Assembly (NCBI RefSeq): GCF_000943555.1
Contig: NZ_JTDV01000003.1
Coordinates: 248,001-312,000, forward strand
Origin: Neotamlana nanhaiensis
GTDB lineage: Bacteria; Bacteroidota; Bacteroidia; Flavobacteriales; Flavobacteriaceae
Direction: 5' to 3'
DNA length: 64,000 bases
Position 1 is the stretch's first letter; every line of letters begins with the position of its first letter. Both the position numbers and the translations under genes were made by a program. The notes beneath the pieces were generated by a model that saw only the letters and a list, made by a program, of their open reading frames with translations, was not told the DNA's origin and ran no database searches. Below are positions 61,837-64,000 of the stretch, in pieces.

Positions 61837-61889
61837 AACAATGTGACTTTTTAGTCTCTTTGTTTTCTTAAGCATTAAGAGTAAACTGT

Positions 61890-62019
61890 TTATTCATCCA
61901 CCGAAATCAAGTTAATATCAAAAATTAATACAGAACCTCCAGGAATGGTATAGTAATTACTGTTACCGTAGCCTAAATGCCCTGAAACTAAAAGTATGCC
62001 GCTTCCAACTTCATTAAAA
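61890..62019 (-). pseudogene. 3' fragment of an FKBP-type peptidyl-prolyl isomerase gene
   Basis: The minus strand encodes FNEVGSGILLVSGHLGYGNS followed by NYYTIPGGSVLIFDINLISV, DE and a stop at 61890-61892. This is the last strand region of an FKBP domain (the IPPNATLIFDVEL-type ending). The upstream part of the gene is missing: at about 62010-62020 the sequence changes to a valS fragment on the opposite strand. The remnant is about 43 codons and cannot make a functional isomerase. Confidence 0.75.
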
Positions 62020-62142
62020 TCAGTACAGAAAAAACTACCGAACGAGCGTTTTGTAAACAATGCGCCAAAGCAAGTTGTAGCTAGTGAGAAAAAGAAAGAG
62101 GCAGATGCTTTAGCTAAAATTGATACGTTGAAGGTTGGTTAG
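62010..62142 (+). pseudogene. 3' fragment of a second, diverged valS
   Basis: The reading frame [40 protein letters not shown], stop (62020-62142) matches the C-terminal coiled-coil arm of the valS gene at 57079-59715 with only a few changes (about 35 of 40 residues), and the DNA is also close. It is joined directly to an inverted FKBP-isomerase tail. It is a rearrangement scar or an import from a related strain, not a gene. Confidence 0.85.
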
Positions 62143-62216
62143 GAGTAATTTTCGTAATGTTTTTGCTTGTATTAACACGTTGTTATCTAGAATTATGTTT
62201 AATTTTTTATTACTGA

Positions 62217-63450
62217 TTATTCTACAAAATACATTTCTAATTCACCTTTTCCTTTTGCAAAAATCTTTCCACGAGAAATGCAGGTAAAATCATTTTTAAT
62301 GAGTTTGTAGGTTGATGCCGAAATATTTATTTTACCTGTTTCTCCTGCAGATTCTATTCTGCTTGCTGTATTTATGGCGTCTCCAAAAAGGTCGTATGCA
62401 AATTTCTTTTTGCCTACAACGCCTGCAACGGCGGTTCCTGAGTGTATTCCAACTCGCATATTCCATTTTATTTGGCTACTTTTATTTCTTTCTTCTAGGT
62501 AGGATAGCATCATTTTTGCAGCTCTAACGCAGTTTGAAGCATAATAATTATTGGTCTTTTTATTTTCAAGACCACAAACTGCCATATAGGCATCGCCAAT
62601 GGTTTCAATTTTTTCAACTTGTGTTTCATTCCATTATTTCATCAAATCGGCCAAAAATATCATTCAGTTCATTAACTAAAGTAATTGCCGATATTGATGA
62701 TACAATCTCTGTGAATCCAACAAAATCAGTAAATAAAATTGTAATGTTATTGTGTTTTTTAGGAACTGTTTTGCCGCTTTCTTTTAGGTCCTTAATTATA
62801 TTAGACGGTAATATATTATGTAGCAAATCTTCAGACTTTTTTTGTTCTATTATTAAGGAATCTTCGGATTTATCTATTAAAACCGACAAGCTCCATATAA
62901 GTATTAAACTAATTAATCCGGTAATACTAATATTTACTATTTGCGATATGTAAGGATCGATTATGCTAAACCGAGCCGTTATTTTTGATTGAAATATTAC
63001 AGTAGCAATTAAAGTTAAGCAAGCTAGAATACTAAAACCATGGGCTATTTTTCTGACTTTTCTAGGAAAAGTTATATATGGAAGGATAATTACAAGGAAA
63101 TAAACAAAAGCGACGCCAGACGAATATCCCAATAAATAAAGGAACAATAATACAGACATATAAGATGCTAAGCTAAGCCAAATAGAAGCAAGTACACGCC
63201 ATTTTTTTTTATTGAATATTAATGCCATGACAAACATTAATCCTAATAAAGTATTACTTCCGTAAATTACTTGCACGTCTGTAAGTCTAATAGTAATTAG
63301 CATCCAAATAGCATTATAAATAATGCCTAAAATAGAAGCAATATTAGTAACTCGTAAATACCTTATTTCTGTCGTAAAAGTGTTGAAATTAATACCAGTA
63401 ATAACTATTCTTTGCAAGAATTTCAATTTGTTTTTATCATAAATAGACAT
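62217..63450 (-). pseudogene. Membrane-bound class III adenylate/guanylate cyclase, frameshifted
   Basis: Two frames together make one cyclase of about 410 residues. The upstream part (62626-63450) has six membrane helices, a linker helix with the signature DLLHNILPSNIIKDLKESGK, and the first half of the catalytic domain with both metal aspartates (ITILFTDFVGFTEI and FGRFDEIME). It hits a TGA at 62626-62628. The next frame resumes at once with WNETQVEKIETIGDAYMAVC and runs to the end (VGIHSGTAVAGVVGKKKFAY, then DLFGDAINTASRIES). A single-base indel near 62629-62640 separates them. Either the gene is broken or the base is a sequencing error. Confidence 0.85.
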
Positions 63451-63540
63451 AGGTTGCTTTCAGTAAAATCGGTTATTTTATTCTTTTTAGTTAAGGTTTA
63501 CTTTTTATAATAAACAAGTTTATTACGAGAAACTTACCAA

Positions 63541-63577
63541 AAAAAAAACGACCCTTAAAATTAAAAGTCGTTTTTTA
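63541..63577 (-). terminator. Intrinsic terminator of the gene at the right edge
   Basis: AAAACGAC and GTCGTTTT form an 8-bp stem around an AT-rich loop. On the minus strand it is followed by a T run (the A run at 63540-63547), directly after the stop of the partial gene at 63598. Confidence 0.75.
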
Positions 63578-63597
63578 GTTGTTTTTACACTTCGTAA

Positions 63598-64000
63598 TTA
63601 ATTACAATTTTCCAATTTCTCATCAATTTGCGACATTAAAGCCCATAAGTAAATATGATAATCTTTAATATGATAGCCCCAATTTGAGTAATTAATATGG
63701 TCTTGTTCGTCTTCTAGCTCGTTAGGACGTTGGTCGTTGGGTTGTGCTGCAAAATCTATGCTTAATACCACTTTTTGATTTGCTTCTCGGCGTTGTCTGG
63801 CGGTGTAAAAATTATTGAAGGCTATAAAATTAGCATCTTCGGCATAATCGTAACCGCTGTCTGGTGTTATGTAATAATCTAAATTTGTGGCAGTTTCGCC
63901 GTAATAACTAAAATCTTGAACAAACCAGTCTTCGGTTTCATCAAAGGCTCTGTAAACCAATCCGCTATTAATTAAATACGGATTAAACTCGGGCAACCCA
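63598..64000 (-). CDS. C-terminal part of an unrecognised protein (cut by window edge)
   Basis: The frame is open to the edge of the window, so the true start lies beyond 64000. About 134 residues are visible, rich in aromatic and acidic residues (YRAFDETEDWFVQDFSYYGE, YITPDSGYDYAEDANFIAFN, DQRPNELEDEQDHINYSNWG). No signal or membrane segment occurs in this part. The composition suggests a folded extracytoplasmic or surface domain, but I do not recognise the family. A terminator follows. Confidence 0.65.
   Translation of the reverse strand, partial: GLPEFNPYLINSGLVYRAFDETEDWFVQDFSYYGETATNLDYYITPDSGYDYAEDANFIAFNNFYTARQRREANQKVVLSIDFAAQPNDQRPNELEDEQDHINYSNWGYHIKDYHIYLWALMSQIDEKLENCN

Overview
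The window is a chromosomal segment of a low-GC Flavobacteriaceae-type Bacteroidota, probably marine. The evidence is a type IX secretion C-terminal sorting domain on the protein at 59889-61619, repeated TAnnTTTG -7 boxes with TTG/TTTG -33 boxes, DUF1573, DUF3050, DUF6503 and DUF6702 family proteins, and TPR-type hybrid sensor kinases. It is mostly housekeeping and signalling DNA. There is no prophage, CRISPR array or intact insertion sequence.

Layout: 1-4460 is a minus-strand run (methyltransferase, DUF3050, map, HAD phosphatase, gpmI). 4693-7007 holds an ankyrin protein, an M48 protease and two GNAT acetyltransferases, one without a normal start codon. 7011-8063 holds a tRNA-Gly(UCC) gene followed by six 116-bp tandem copies, plus a partial seventh, of a unit containing its own 3' end and terminator, then a structured intergenic repeat. 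8064-13772 holds pepE, two carboxypeptidase-regulatory-like proteins, DUF6702, an M1 peptidase and tatA. 13905-18605 carries two tandem paralogous hybrid histidine kinases that share an upstream 13-nt element. 19544-22378 encodes a large exported thioredoxin-fold protein. 22563-30740 is a kynurenine catabolism cluster on the minus strand: kynU, kmo, a RidA-type deaminase, a 50-residue protein, aldehyde dehydrogenase, SDR, 3-hydroxyanthranilate dioxygenase and an ACMSD-like decarboxylase. Together these can take kynurenine to 2-aminomuconate and beyond.

30890-38262 holds a membrane histidine kinase, a DUF6503 lipoprotein, a bestrophin, and then the most unusual plus-strand group. This is a regulator with a degenerate receiver domain, an M6 metalloprotease with no signal peptide, a 72-residue protein that is a free copy of the protease's C-terminal module, an acidic low-complexity protein with four AP-x-P repeats, a pair of 21-bp inverted repeats, and a 93-residue orphan. 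38259-46331 holds msrA, a coiled-coil protein, a Nif3-like protein, lpxK, a third TPR hybrid kinase, gap and lipA. 46381-50376 is a tight minus-strand operon (cysteine-rich membrane protein, glycosyltransferase, ECF sigma factor, membrane protein, divergent Nramp transporter). 51280-54868 holds an ECF sigma/anti-sigma pair, murB and an aminotransferase. 54992-61619 holds an aspartyl protease with a PDZ domain, DUF1573, valS and the type IX cargo.

Gene decay is visible at several sites: an aquaporin with a frameshift and a nonsense codon, a frameshifted class III cyclase, a GNAT gene without a start codon, and a join between an FKBP-isomerase tail and a second valS tail at 61890-62142. Some single-base lesions could be sequencing errors. 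The double lesion in the aquaporin and the joined fragments are hard to explain that way.
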